A stretch of 64,000 bases of DNA from Parahoeflea halophila (GCF_900220985.1 NZ_OCPC01000007.1:1-64000); one strand, 5' to 3'; counted from the first letter of the stretch, positions 16,272 to 25,310 are shown. Numbers and translations are program-made. The notes: a model not told the origin generated them from the letters alone.

Positions 16272-17204
16272 ATGATCACGCAAATCAAGGGCCTGCATCA
16301 CGTCACCTCGATGGCCGGTCAGGCGCAGCAGAACAGCGATTTCTTCACCAAGAAGCTCGGCCTGCGCCGGGTCAAGAAGACCGTCAACTTCGACGCCCCT
16401 GATGTCTACCATCTCTATTATGGCGACGAGTTCGGCACGCCGGGATCGGTGATGACCTATTTCCCTTTCCCCAACATCGCGCAGGGGCGCCAGGGAGCGG
16501 GTGAAGTCGGCGACACTTACTTCTCTGTGCCCAAAGGCACCATGGATTTCTGGAAAGACAGGCTGGTGGCTCAGGGTGTCACCGGTCTCAGCGAGAGCGA
16601 GATTTTCGGTGAGAAGCGGCTCCGCTTCGACGGCCCCGATCAGGACAGTTTCTCGCTGATCGAAACCGACGGCGACAACCGCACCGGCTGGCAGCACGGG
16701 GACATTTCCGCTGCGGAAGCCATTCAGGGCTTTCGCGGTGCCAGCCTCAGGGTCAAGGATGCCGCGGCCACCGGCGAACTGCTCCGCTACATGGGTTATG
16801 AACAGATCGACAGCCAGGCCAACCACACCCGCTTTGCGATCGCCGGCGGCAATGGCGCCGATATCATCGATGTTGAGGCAGTCCCGCGCGCAAGCGACGC
16901 ACGCCAGGGCGCAGGCTCGGTGCACCACATCGCCTTTGCGGTGGAAAACCGCGCAGCCCAGCTCGAGGTTCGAAAAGCGTTAATCGACACCGGCTACCAG
17001 GTCACGCCGGTGATCGACCGCGATTACTTCTGGGCCATCTATTTCCGCACGCCGGGCGGCGTGCTTTTCGAGGTCGCCACCAACGAGCCGGGCTTCGACC
17101 GCGACGAGGACCTTGCCCATCTGGGTGAGAGCCTGAAACTGCCGACCCGCTACGAACAGCACCGCCAGCAGATCGAGCAGTTGCTCGAACCCATCACCGA
17201 CTAA
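16272..17204 (+). CDS. Ring-cleaving (hydroquinone-type) VOC dioxygenase, MhqO family
   Basis: A 310-residue protein with two vicinal-oxygen-chelate halves. Metal ligands are recognisable as His in GLHHVTS (residue ~9), His in VHHIAFAV (second half) and Glu in GGVLFEVATNEPG near the end. MhqO/MhqA/MhqE-type proteins are thought to open hydroquinone or catechol rings and protect against quinones. ATG 16272 follows a GGAAAGGA site; the longer open frame would include the regulatory dyad. A probable operon with the esterase 39 bp downstream. Confidence 0.88.
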   Translation: MITQIKGLHHVTSMAGQAQQNSDFFTKKLGLRRVKKTVNFDAPDVYHLYYGDEFGTPGSVMTYFPFPNIAQGRQGAGEVGDTYFSVPKGTMDFWKDRLVAQGVTGLSESEIFGEKRLRFDGPDQDSFSLIETDGDNRTGWQHGDISAAEAIQGFRGASLRVKDAAATGELLRYMGYEQIDSQANHTRFAIAGGNGADIIDVEAVPRASDARQGAGSVHHIAFAVENRAAQLEVRKALIDTGYQVTPVIDRDYFWAIYFRTPGGVLFEVATNEPGFDRDEDLAHLGESLKLPTRYEQHRQQIEQLLEPITD

Positions 17205-17242
17205 TGTTCAGGCGGGAGTGCGCTCCCGCACCGGAGGCTATC

Positions 17243-17851
17243 ATGACACCATCCCATTACAACGCGCTGACCAAGGCCCCCGCCGCAGGCGCCCCGTTGG
17301 TCTTTGCCTTTCACGGCACCGGTGGCAATGAACACCAGTTCTCCGAAATGGTTGGCCAGATCCTTCCCGACGCCGGCCTCGTCTCGCCACGCGGCGACGT
17401 CTCCGAGAACGGCGCGCTGCGCTTCTTCCGCCGCGCTGCCGAAGGCGTCTACGACATGGCCGACCTTGCCGAGCGAACCGAGAAGATGGCGGAATTCATC
17501 ACCGCTCACAAAACAGGCAACCCCGGACACCCGGTCTATGGGCTGGGCTATTCGAATGGCGCCAACATTCTCGCTTCCGTCGCCTTCAAACATGCGGGAT
17601 TGTTCGACCGGATCGCCCTGCTGCACCCCTTGATCCCGTGGACGCCGGAGGCCAATCCCGGACTTGCCGGCACCCGGGTGCTGATCACGGCCGGACGCCG
17701 CGACCCGATCTGCCCGTTTCCTCGGACCGAGAGCCTCGCAAGCTATTTCACTGCACAGGGCAGCAAGTTGCAGACCAGCTTCCATGATGGCGGCCACGAA
17801 ATCCGTCAGCCAGAACTTTCAGCGCTTGAGGCGTTTTTGACGGCACCATGA
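17243..17851 (+). CDS. Alpha/beta-hydrolase esterase, MhqD/phospholipase-carboxylesterase type
   Basis: A 202-residue hydrolase. The oxyanion segment is FAFHGTGGNEHQF, the nucleophile elbow GLGYSNGAN, the acid residue lies in GRRDPICP and the His in DGGHEI. ATG 17243 follows CCGGAGG. MhqD-type carboxylesterases are repeatedly found with MhqO-type dioxygenases, which supports a shared role in quinone or aromatic stress; the native ester is not known. Confidence 0.85.
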   Translation: MTPSHYNALTKAPAAGAPLVFAFHGTGGNEHQFSEMVGQILPDAGLVSPRGDVSENGALRFFRRAAEGVYDMADLAERTEKMAEFITAHKTGNPGHPVYGLGYSNGANILASVAFKHAGLFDRIALLHPLIPWTPEANPGLAGTRVLITAGRRDPICPFPRTESLASYFTAQGSKLQTSFHDGGHEIRQPELSALEAFLTAP

Positions 17852-17956
17852 AGCGGATCATGCCAGCTTGCTGGGGTGGTGGACGAAGCCGTCCTGACCA
17901 GCACCCTATTAAACGGGCAGAACAGGCAGACGGATAGGTTCAGCCGTAGCGGCCTA

Positions 17957-18985
17957 TCAGAAACTCAGTTGAACCTTCATCGCCTGCGACCGGTCGCCGG
18001 CCAGTTCGAAGGCTGCCACCGCCTCATCGATCGGCATCGTGTGCGAGATCAGCGGCTTCACATCAATCCGACCCGCCTGCATCAGCTTGACCGCCATGGC
18101 AAATTCCTCGTGGAACCGGAAGGAGCCGCGCAGATCGATTTCCTTGGCCGTCATCGCCTGCATGGGCAATGTCATGTCGCCGCCCAGACCGAGCTGCACG
18201 ATAACTGATCTTGGACGCATCGCCGGGACTGCACCTGCCAGCGCTGGTGCGGCTCCTGAGCATTCATAGAGGACATCGAAACTGCCCTTGCCCGCGGCAT
18301 AAGCCTTCAGCGCCTCGGGATCCGTGCCGGTGTTGATGATCTGGTCCGCACCCACCTTCCTGGCATACTCTAGCGCCGCATCCGACAAATCGGTGACGAC
18401 GATCTCCGCCGCACCTGCCGCCCGCGCCGCGAGGACACACAAGGTGCCGATCGGTCCCGAACCGGTGATCAGAACCCGCTTGCCCAGCAAATCGCCGGCC
18501 CGTCGCGTCGCATGCAGGCAGACCGACAAGGGTTCGGCCATAGCCGCCTGTCCGGCTGTCAGCCGATTCGCCTTGACGCACTGGCTTTCCAGCGCCACCA
18601 ATTGCTCGCGGAACGCACCCTGAATATGCGGGAAAGGCATCGCCGATCCGTAAAATCGCATGTTCTCGCAATGATTGCGCAGACCCTGTCCGCAGTAGCT
18701 GCAACGTCCACACGGGCGCGATGGCGAAACTGCCACCAAGTCACCGACAGCGAGGCCCGAGACACCCTCGCCCAGCGCCGTGATATGGCCGGAAACTTCG
18801 TGTCCCAGAACCATCGGCTGTTTCAGGCGCACAGCACCAAACCCGCCGTGATTGTAGTAATGCAGGTCCGAGCCGCAAATGCCCCCGCTGGCAAGCCTGA
18901 TGGCGACTTCGCCCGGCCCCGGTGTTTCCACCGGGTAGTCTTCGATGCGCAGATCCTTGGCTTCATGAATGATAATCGCGCGCAT
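17957..18985 (-). CDS. idnD: Zinc-dependent L-idonate 5-dehydrogenase
   Basis: A 342-residue medium-chain dehydrogenase. The catalytic zinc site is visible in GGICGSDLHYY and GHEVSG, the structural zinc cluster in PCGRCSYCGQGLRNHC, and the nucleotide fold in VLITGSGPIGTL. HYYNHGGFGAVRLKQPM is typical of L-idonate 5-dehydrogenases, which oxidise L-idonate to 5-ketogluconate. GAGGATGTGCC before ATG 18985 provides the ribosome site. It is divergent from idnO and gntK and follows directly on a decayed 2-hydroxyacid dehydrogenase gene. Confidence 0.88.
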   Translation of the reverse strand: MRAIIIHEAKDLRIEDYPVETPGPGEVAIRLASGGICGSDLHYYNHGGFGAVRLKQPMVLGHEVSGHITALGEGVSGLAVGDLVAVSPSRPCGRCSYCGQGLRNHCENMRFYGSAMPFPHIQGAFREQLVALESQCVKANRLTAGQAAMAEPLSVCLHATRRAGDLLGKRVLITGSGPIGTLCVLAARAAGAAEIVVTDLSDAALEYARKVGADQIINTGTDPEALKAYAAGKGSFDVLYECSGAAPALAGAVPAMRPRSVIVQLGLGGDMTLPMQAMTAKEIDLRGSFRFHEEFAMAVKLMQAGRIDVKPLISHTMPIDEAVAAFELAGDRSQAMKVQLSF

Positions 18986-18997
18986 GGCACATCCTCA

Positions 18998-19258
18998 CAG
19001 AACAGGGTCAGGAGATCGGCACCGGGAAAATGCGCGATCAGTTTGTCTCGAACCAGCTTGCCCATTGCCTCTAAGGGTCTCGGAGGTTCCCGAGGTATGG
19101 TGAGGCTGCAAGAGCACATTGTCGAGCGCCAGGCACCGCTGATCGAGCTTTGGCTGCCAAATACCGGTACGCTGCGAAGGCCGCGTCGAGTGGCTTCTGC
19201 CCCCTTTGGGATCGGGAGCAATCTGCAATATCTCGACGGCCGCAGCGGAAGCAGGCAT
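18998..19258 (-). pseudogene. Decayed D-2-hydroxyacid dehydrogenase (2-ketogluconate reductase-like)
   Basis: The minus strand keeps scattered fragments of one protein in different frames. An N-terminal piece reads VEILQIAPDPKG, then LDAAFAAYRYLAAK in another frame. C-terminal pieces are LALDNVLLQPHHTSGTSET and, after a further frameshift, MGKLVRDKLIAHFPGADLLT. The order matches the two ends of GhrB/2-ketoaldonate reductase-type enzymes, so the whole NAD-binding middle is deleted and at least two frameshifts are present. It sits right upstream of idnD in the same orientation, as expected of a former member of the idonate/ketogluconate pathway. Confidence 0.75.
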
Positions 19259-19347
19259 GACAGCTCGGCATACAATCTTGCCTGCACTATCGCCAACACA
19301 TAGACCTGGTACGTAAATATCGACACCAATGTAGCGAGGAACTTCCT

Positions 19348-20118
19348 ATGGCGGATCTCAGCCTTTTTGACCTGAGCGGGCGCACGGCGCTCATCACCGG
19401 ATCTTCGCAGGGAATCGGCTACGCGCTTGCCGCGGGCTTGGCCAAGGCTGGGGCCAGCCTCGTGCTAAACGGGCGCGACAAGGCCAAGCTCAAGGATGCG
19501 GCAGCGCGCCTTTCCGGTAACGGCGCGACCATTCACCGGCTTGCCTTTGACGTGACCGATCACGCTGCAGCCCGCGCGGCCATAGACGAATTCGAGACAT
19601 CTGTGGGCGCCATCGACATCTGCGTCAACAATGCTGGCATGCAGCACAGAGCGCCGCTTGAGGATTTTCCCGCCGGTGCCTTCGAGACGCTCCTGCGCAC
19701 CAATATCAGCTCGGTCTTCAATGTCGGCCAGGCCGTGGCGCGCCACATGATCGGGCGCAAGCGCGGCAAGATCATCAACATCGCCTCGGTACAGACCGCG
19801 CTGGCCCGTCCCTCGATCGCGCCTTACACCGCGTCCAAGGGCGCGGTCGGCAATCTGACCAAGGGCATGGCCACCGACTGGGCCAGGCACGGGCTTCAGT
19901 GCAACGCCATAGCTCCCGGCTATTTCGACACCCCGCTCAATGCCGCACTGGTGGCAGACCCGGAATTCAGTGCCTGGCTCGAAAAACGCACTCCCGCTGG
20001 CCGCTGGGGCAATGTCGACGAGCTCGTCGGCGCCTGCATCTTTCTGTCGTCAGACGCGGGCTCCTTCGTCAACGGGCACACGCTTTATGTCGACGGCGGC
20101 ATCACCGCTTCGCTCTGA
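19348..20118 (+). CDS. idnO: Gluconate 5-dehydrogenase (5-keto-D-gluconate reductase)
   Basis: A 256-residue SDR. The cofactor motif is TGSSQGIGYALA, NNAGM marks the central strand, and the catalytic Ser and Tyr-x3-Lys lie in NIASVQTALARPSIAPYTASKGAV. It interconverts 5-ketogluconate and D-gluconate with NAD(P)H. It lies one base before the gluconokinase gene and is divergent from idnD; the three give a full route from L-idonate to 6-phosphogluconate. Confidence 0.9.
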   Translation: MADLSLFDLSGRTALITGSSQGIGYALAAGLAKAGASLVLNGRDKAKLKDAAARLSGNGATIHRLAFDVTDHAAARAAIDEFETSVGAIDICVNNAGMQHRAPLEDFPAGAFETLLRTNISSVFNVGQAVARHMIGRKRGKIINIASVQTALARPSIAPYTASKGAVGNLTKGMATDWARHGLQCNAIAPGYFDTPLNAALVADPEFSAWLEKRTPAGRWGNVDELVGACIFLSSDAGSFVNGHTLYVDGGITASL

Positions 20119-20119
20119 G

Positions 20120-20635
20120 ATGACCCGCTACGCAATAATCATGGGCGTTTCGGGCTGCGGCAAGACCAGTGTCGGTGAAGGCCTGGCTCAGATCACCGGT
20201 ATCCGCTTCATGGACGGTGACGCACTGCATCCGAAGGCCAATATCGACAAGATGTCGGCCGGCATTCCGCTGACAGATGAAGACCGCTGGCCCTGGCTTG
20301 AGCGCATAGGCCGCGAATTCGCCAAGAGCCCGGTACCGCTGATCATCGGCTGCTCCGCACTCAAGCGCGGCTACCGGGATCTGATCCGCCATCATGCCGG
20401 CGCCATGGTCTCGTTCATTCACTTAAGTGGCTCCCGCCAGATCATTGCCCGGCGAACGCAGGCCCGCAAGGGTCACTTCATGCCCCCGGCACTTCTTGAC
20501 AGCCAGTTCGCCGCGCTTGAACCGCCAACAGCGGACGAAAACTCGGTATCCATCAATATTGATCAGCCACTTGCAACCATCATCGCACAAGCGGCCCGCC
20601 ATCTGGAAGGAAAGGCGCCGCGACTGGGAAAGTAA
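20120..20635 (+). CDS. gntK: Gluconokinase
   Basis: A 171-residue thermoresistant-type gluconate kinase. The P-loop is MGVSGCGKTSVG, followed by FMDGDALHPKANIDKM and PLTDEDRWPWL, which are diagnostic. ATG 20120 follows the idnO stop by one base, so the two are coupled. It phosphorylates gluconate for the Entner-Doudoroff or pentose phosphate route. Confidence 0.93.
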   Translation: MTRYAIIMGVSGCGKTSVGEGLAQITGIRFMDGDALHPKANIDKMSAGIPLTDEDRWPWLERIGREFAKSPVPLIIGCSALKRGYRDLIRHHAGAMVSFIHLSGSRQIIARRTQARKGHFMPPALLDSQFAALEPPTADENSVSINIDQPLATIIAQAARHLEGKAPRLGK

Positions 20636-20718
20636 CCCTGAGCGGCGCTCCCACGCTCGGCACCGGGCCGGCCAGGCTAGAAACCTCTGTCTGAGCCGTT
20701 ACATGATTGGTGTGGGAA

Positions 20719-21675
20719 CTACGCTCTCATGCGCTCCGTCTGATGGCGTGCCAGTAAGGTCTCGATCTCCTGCGGGGAGGCATTGCCTTCCATGGGGCCA
20801 CGCTTTCCAGCTGAGAGCGCGGCAGCGGCATTGGCATAGCGTCCCGCGGTCTCGACAGAATGCCCTTGTGTCATCATCGCCAGAAACGCCCCGCAGAAGC
20901 AGTCACCCATACCGGAAGGGTCAACGCGTTCCACATCGTGAACCGGAAAATCGTGGCGCGTGTTACTATCAAGGATGACAAGGCCATGCTCACCAGGCTT
21001 GAAGACAATGATGTGCGCGCCCGCTGCCCGTAGTGCCGCAACAGCCTCCGCTTCCGATTTGCCGGGATAAAGCAGGCCCAGCTCACCGTTGCCGGTGAAG
21101 ACGATCGAGCTTGAAGCCAGGACGCGGCGAAGTGCCTCAATAGCCTTCGCGTTGCCCATGAGGTCTGCATCAAGGCGCAAATCACAGCTGATCCGGCCAC
21201 TCCGGGCGACAACTTCATCACATGCGTTCAGGATGGCCGTTCGCAATTTTGCATTGCCCAGCGAGGCGCCGGACACATGCAACAACAGATCCGCATCCGG
21301 AAGCCCGGTCACCACCTTGCCCACAGCCTCAGCCGCGCTGCTGTTGACATGAGAAATGACGCTGCGACTGCCGTCTTCGAATTCCGACACGAAGGCCACG
21401 CCGGTGGGTCTGTCGTCATGCAGTGCGATGCCAGAGGTCTCGACCCCGCTGTCGGCGAGGCGCTCGACCATCGCGCAGCCGAAGCCGTCTTCGCCAAGGC
21501 CGCCAAATATCTTTGTCCGCGCACCCATCCGCGCGGCTTGGTCAAGGCAAGTAGCTGCTGCACCGGCGGGATAGGGTCCGGTATAGGAAGCCAACTCGCT
21601 CAACGCGCATCCTTTGGCGTGAGACACAAACTCAACGTGTATTTCGCCCACCGAAACAATCGTTGTTGCCGACAT
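20719..21675 (-). CDS. PfkB-family carbohydrate kinase
   Basis: A 318-residue ribokinase-type sugar kinase. The N-terminal GEIHVEF strand, PAGAAATCLDQAARMGARTKIFGGLGEDGFG and the C-terminal catalytic region DPSGMGDCFCGAFLAMM are visible. The anion-hole motif normally reads GAGD; here it is GMGD, a mild substitution. ATG 21675 follows AAGGAGT. It is divergent from the broken lacI gene, with a lacI-type operator in its promoter shared with smoE. In polyol operons such kinases usually phosphorylate fructose (made by SmoS or MtlK); this is the likely role. Confidence 0.85.
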   Translation of the reverse strand: MSATTIVSVGEIHVEFVSHAKGCALSELASYTGPYPAGAAATCLDQAARMGARTKIFGGLGEDGFGCAMVERLADSGVETSGIALHDDRPTGVAFVSEFEDGSRSVISHVNSSAAEAVGKVVTGLPDADLLLHVSGASLGNAKLRTAILNACDEVVARSGRISCDLRLDADLMGNAKAIEALRRVLASSSIVFTGNGELGLLYPGKSEAEAVAALRAAGAHIIVFKPGEHGLVILDSNTRHDFPVHDVERVDPSGMGDCFCGAFLAMMTQGHSVETAGRYANAAAALSAGKRGPMEGNASPQEIETLLARHQTERMRA

Positions 21676-21724
21676 CACATGACTCCTTGCTCAAGAGCAT
21701 TCATTGACGCGATACAAGTATTTA

Positions 21725-21741
21725 TTTTACACATGTCAAAA
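21725..21741. promoter_or_regulatory. Candidate LacI-type operator upstream of the pfkB-like gene
   Basis: TTTTACACATGTCAAAA, a partly symmetrical dyad. It shares the core TTTTAC(A/G)C(A/G)TGT(C/T)AA with the site at 22969-22985 before smoE. Two copies flanking the lacI gene point to a common repressor. Confidence 0.55.
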
Positions 21742-21831
21742 TATCGCTGAGTTTTCTCGGCTGCAAATTTGCAGTTTGCACCTCAGGAGAGCCGAAGGCG
21801 CAAGACACCAAAAATCCTACAGAGTCCGCAA

Positions 21832-22874
21832 ATGCAGAAAACGAAAATACGAACCATGGTGAAGCTGTCGTCCGAAATAGGAATTTCAAGGCCTACACTG
21901 TCACGCTTCTTCCAGGATCCGGCCTCGGTTCGGCCCTCGACGCGCACTCGAATTGAAGATGCGCTGCAGACAGTTGATTATGTGCCTAATTTCTTCGCCA
22001 CCAGGATGAACCACAGATCCAGCGGGTTGATTGGCATCATCATCCCGAACCTCAACGACCCGTTTTTTGCCGGTCTGATTGAGGCAATCGAAACTTGCGC
22101 GCTTACCGCCGGCTACAAGGTCATAACGCAAAACTCACGCAATAACACGGCACTGGAGGCTCAAGCGGCCCGGAACATGATCGCGATGGGCGTGGACGGG
22201 GTCATTATGGTGCCGATTGGTGAAACAAGTTCAGTTGATGACCTGTCGCGGCTCAAGCGACAACGGCCGATGGTGTTTGTAGATACGCGTCCGCAGGAGC
22301 GCTTTCACGATGTTGACTTTATCGGCACTGACAATCGACAAAGCAGGGGCTTATTGTCGATTATCTGTGCCGTTCCGGAGAGCCTCCGGCATTTCTTTGA
22401 ATGCCAAGCAGCAATTCCAACAATCCGGAGCGGGAACTGGCCTACACCAGCCGCATGCTGGAACTCGGCAATGAGCCGGTCATAATCTCGCCATCCGCGA
22501 CCGGGGAAGATCTTGAGCTCGAGGAATATGCCTGCAAGCTTATGGATGCGCATTTCAACCACGGCAACCTGGTCGACCAGACAATATTGTGCGCCAATGA
22601 CCGCCTTGCGATCGGGGTCATCCGAGCAGCCAAGCGGCACAGCCTGTTCGGGACACCGGGCAAGGGCACCTCGCGCTTTCGTGTCGCCGGGCATGACGAC
22701 TATCCGCTGAGCGCTTTCACCTTCCCCAGCCTGACTACCGTGACACAGAACACGCAGGCAATAGCCGAGGCGGCGTCCGGACAACTGCTCAGCAAAATCT
22801 GTTGCGAGAACCCTGCGGAAAATGCCGTATCTCTGACATTCGACGCCGAACTTCGGCTGCGCGACTCCGCCTAA
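21832..22874 (+). pseudogene. LacI-family repressor, broken by frameshift and stop
   Basis: The first frame encodes a LacI helix-turn-helix (MVKLSSEIGISRPTLSRFF from about 21856) and the first ligand-binding subdomain (SSGLIGIIIPNLNDPFFAGLI ... DFIGTDNRQS). Near 22343-22350 homology jumps to another frame (LIVDYLCRSGEPPAFL), which then meets an in-frame TGA at 22398. The remainder (22401-22874) holds the second subdomain (TILCANDRLAIGVIRAAKRHS ... RVAGHDDYPLS). At least one indel and one nonsense change are needed to restore it, so it is probably inactive unless the sequence has errors. It lies between pfkB and smoE and was presumably their repressor. Confidence 0.8.
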
Positions 22875-22940
22875 CCTCCTGAAATCTCACGCTGAGCCGT
22901 TGCGCTTGAAGCGAGGGATGCATGTCCATCCATCGCCCTG

Positions 22941-22969
22941 TTGACTCTTTCCGTTGCGTAATCTAATAT
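22941..22969 (+). promoter_or_regulatory. Sigma-70-like promoter of the smo operon
   Basis: TTGACT (22941-22946), a 17-base spacer and TAATAT (22964-22969), close to the consensus. The transcription start would fall inside the adjacent operator-like dyad. Confidence 0.65.
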
Positions 22970-22985
22970 TTTACGCGTGTTAAGA
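22969..22985. promoter_or_regulatory. Candidate LacI-type operator overlapping the smoE promoter
   Basis: TTTTACGCGTGTTAAGA, related to the site before pfkB and starting at the last base of the -10 box. The placement is that of a classical repressor site. The adjacent repressor gene is broken while the site remains. Confidence 0.55.
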
Positions 22986-23001
22986 AATGGGAGGAGCCAA
23001 T

Positions 23002-24312
23002 ATGACACTTTCTAGGAGATCCGCATCAACCGCGCTCGGTTTGATTGCTGCGATGTCGATGACGTCGGCCGCCGTATCCGAGGAACTCACAATTGCCACC
23101 GTCAACAATGGCGACATGATCCGCATGCAGGGCCTGACGGATGACTTTACGGAAAAGACCGGTCACACCGTAGAGTGGGTGACGCTGGAAGAAAACGTCC
23201 TGCGTCAGCGCGTGACCACCGACATTTCGACCAAGGGCGGCGCTTTCGACCTGATGACCATCGGCATGTACGAAACGCCGATCTGGGCCAAGAATGGCTG
23301 GCTGGTGCCACTCGACGACCTGTCGGACGAGTACAACGTAGACGATCTTCTGCCTGCGATGGCCAACGGGCTGTCCTATGACGGAACGCTTTATGCGGCA
23401 CCGTTCTACGGTGAATCGTCGATGATCATGTACCGTACCGACTTGATGGAGAAGGCCGGGCTGACCATGCCCGATGCCCCGACCTGGGACTTCATCAAGG
23501 AAGCGGCGATCGCGATGACCGACCGCGACAACGAGATCAACGGCATCTGCCTGCGCGGCAAGGCCGGCTGGGGGGAAGGCGGCGCTTTCATCACCGCAAT
23601 GTCTAACTCGTTCGGCGCACGCTGGTTCGACGAGAACTGGAAACCCCAGTTCGACACCCAGCCATGGGCCGATACACTCAATTTCTACGTTGACTTGATG
23701 TCCAAGGCCGGACCTCCCGGATACGCGACCAACGGGTTCAATGAAAACCTGTCGCTGTTCCAGCAGGGAAAGTGCGGCATGTGGATCGACGCCACCGTGG
23801 CGGCCTCCTTCGTGACCAACCCGAACGAATCCACCGTGGCTGACAAGGTCGGCTTCGCGCTCGCTCCCGACAATGGCCTGGGCAAGCGCTCCAACTGGCT
23901 TTGGGCCTGGGCACTGGCAATTCCGGCCGGTACCGAGAAAGAAGCGGCTGCCAAGGAATTCATCGAATGGGCGACCAGCACCAGCTACATCGAACTGGTG
24001 GCGGAGAAGGAAGGCTGGGCCAACGTGCCTCCGGGCGCGCGTACCTCTCTCTATGATAATCCGGACTACCAGTCGGTTCCATTTGCCAAGATGACCCTGG
24101 ATTCGATCCTCTCGGCTGATCCGAACAACCCGACCGTCGATCCGGTGCCCTATGTCGGCATTCAGTTTGCGGCCATTCCGGAGTTCGCCGGCATTGCGAC
24201 CGAAGTCAGCCAGGAATTCTCGGCGGTATATGCCGGACAGCAAACAGTGGAAGAAGCCTTGGAAAAGGCCCAGGCGCTGACCACCGACGCGATGGAAGCC
24301 GCAGGTTACTGA
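23002..24312 (+). CDS. smoE: Sorbitol/mannitol ABC transporter substrate-binding protein
   Basis: A 436-residue periplasmic binding protein of the extracellular solute-binding family 1. It starts with a Sec-type signal peptide (SRRSASTALGLIAAMSMTSAAVSEE, cleavage about residue 28). The mature part (LTIATVNNGDMIRMQGLTDD, YETPIWAKNGWLVPLDDL) is characteristic of SmoE/MtlE. ATG 23002 follows GGAGGA; the earlier in-frame ATG would lie on that site. It delivers polyols to SmoFG; a hairpin follows it. Confidence 0.92.
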   Translation: MTLSRRSASTALGLIAAMSMTSAAVSEELTIATVNNGDMIRMQGLTDDFTEKTGHTVEWVTLEENVLRQRVTTDISTKGGAFDLMTIGMYETPIWAKNGWLVPLDDLSDEYNVDDLLPAMANGLSYDGTLYAAPFYGESSMIMYRTDLMEKAGLTMPDAPTWDFIKEAAIAMTDRDNEINGICLRGKAGWGEGGAFITAMSNSFGARWFDENWKPQFDTQPWADTLNFYVDLMSKAGPPGYATNGFNENLSLFQQGKCGMWIDATVAASFVTNPNESTVADKVGFALAPDNGLGKRSNWLWAWALAIPAGTEKEAAAKEFIEWATSTSYIELVAEKEGWANVPPGARTSLYDNPDYQSVPFAKMTLDSILSADPNNPTVDPVPYVGIQFAAIPEFAGIATEVSQEFSAVYAGQQTVEEALEKAQALTTDAMEAAGY

Positions 24313-24325
24313 GGCATCCTCCCGG

Positions 24326-24355
24326 GCCGGAGGGCGGTGTAAGCGGCTCTCCGGC
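24326..24355 (+). terminator. Intercistronic stem-loop after smoE
   Basis: Arms GCCGGAG / CTCCGGC (7 bp) with a 16-base loop, in the 126-bp gap between smoE and smoF. It is weaker than the other SBP-permease hairpins in the window but in the same position. A role in message stability or partial attenuation is inferred. Confidence 0.5.
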
Positions 24356-24438
24356 TAACTCTCCTTTCGCAAATGACATCTGTTCCTGGCGGCACTTGGC
24401 TGCCCGCAGCCTAAGGCTGCTCATTGTGGAGACACGTC

Positions 24439-25305
24439 ATGGCCACTCAGCAATCCCGTTCCGCAGCCCGACTGATGATGGCGCCCGCCGTGATCCTGCT
24501 ACTTGGCTGGATGCTGGTGCCTCTGATCATGACGCTGTGGTTTTCCTTCCGCGTCTACCTGCCGATGCGCGGCGGCGACCAGGGCTGGGCCGGGCTGGAC
24601 AATTACATCCGGTTTGTCAGCTCAAGTTCCTTCTGGCCCAGCATCCAGGTCACCTTGATCATCGTCGGCGGGGTCTTGGCGATTACCATCGTCTTCGGCA
24701 TCATGCTGGCGCTGCTGCTTGATCAGCCAATGTGGGGACAGGGCATCGTCCGCATTCTGGTCATCGCGCCCTTTTTCGTCATGCCGACGGTGTCGGCCCT
24801 GGTCTGGAAGAACATCTTCATGGATCCGGTGAACGGCCTGTTCGCGCATCTTTGGAAGTTCTTCGGAGCGACACCGGTCGAATGGCTGAGCCAGGCTTCG
24901 CTGCAATCGATCATCATGATCGTCTCCTGGCAATGGCTGCCTTTCGCAACGCTGATCCTGCTCACTGCCGTGCAGTCACTCGACGGCGAGCAGATGGAAG
25001 CAGCCGAGATGGATGGCGCGCCTGTCCACAAGCGCTTCTGGTTCCTGACGCTGCCGCATCTGGGCCGCGCCATCACCATCGTTGTACTGATTCAGACCAT
25101 TTTCCTGTTGTCGATTTTTGCCGAAATCTTCGTCACCACCGGCGGCGCCTTCGGCACCCGCACGCTCACCTACCTGATTTTCCAGCGCGTGCTGGAAAGC
25201 CAGAATGTCGGCCTTGGTTCGGCCGGCGGGGTCTACGCAATCATTCTCGCCAATATCGTTGCCATCTTCCTGATGCGCATCGTCGGCAAGAACCTTGACA
25301 AGTGA
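24439..25305 (+). CDS. smoF: Polyol ABC transporter permease
   Basis: A 288-residue inner-membrane permease with six predicted membrane segments and the EAA-loop motif EQMEAAEMDGAPVHKRFWFLTLPHL (about residues 190-215, described here in part). ATG 24439 follows GGAGACACGTC. It pairs with SmoG; the next gene starts 5 bp downstream. Confidence 0.92.
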   Translation: MATQQSRSAARLMMAPAVILLLGWMLVPLIMTLWFSFRVYLPMRGGDQGWAGLDNYIRFVSSSSFWPSIQVTLIIVGGVLAITIVFGIMLALLLDQPMWGQGIVRILVIAPFFVMPTVSALVWKNIFMDPVNGLFAHLWKFFGATPVEWLSQASLQSIIMIVSWQWLPFATLILLTAVQSLDGEQMEAAEMDGAPVHKRFWFLTLPHLGRAITIVVLIQTIFLLSIFAEIFVTTGGAFGTRTLTYLIFQRVLESQNVGLGSAGGVYAIILANIVAIFLMRIVGKNLDK

Positions 25306-25310
25306 GGTGA

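Noticed and set aside
18823-19329. A 168-residue minus-strand frame covering the start of idnD
   Set aside because: It mixes a piece of a decayed 2-hydroxyacid dehydrogenase with an out-of-frame reading of idnD; treated as pseudogene plus idnD.
22401-22874. A separate small gene downstream of the LacI N-terminal part
   Set aside because: It is the continuation of the LacI ligand-binding domain in another frame, directly after an in-frame TGA, and not an independent gene.
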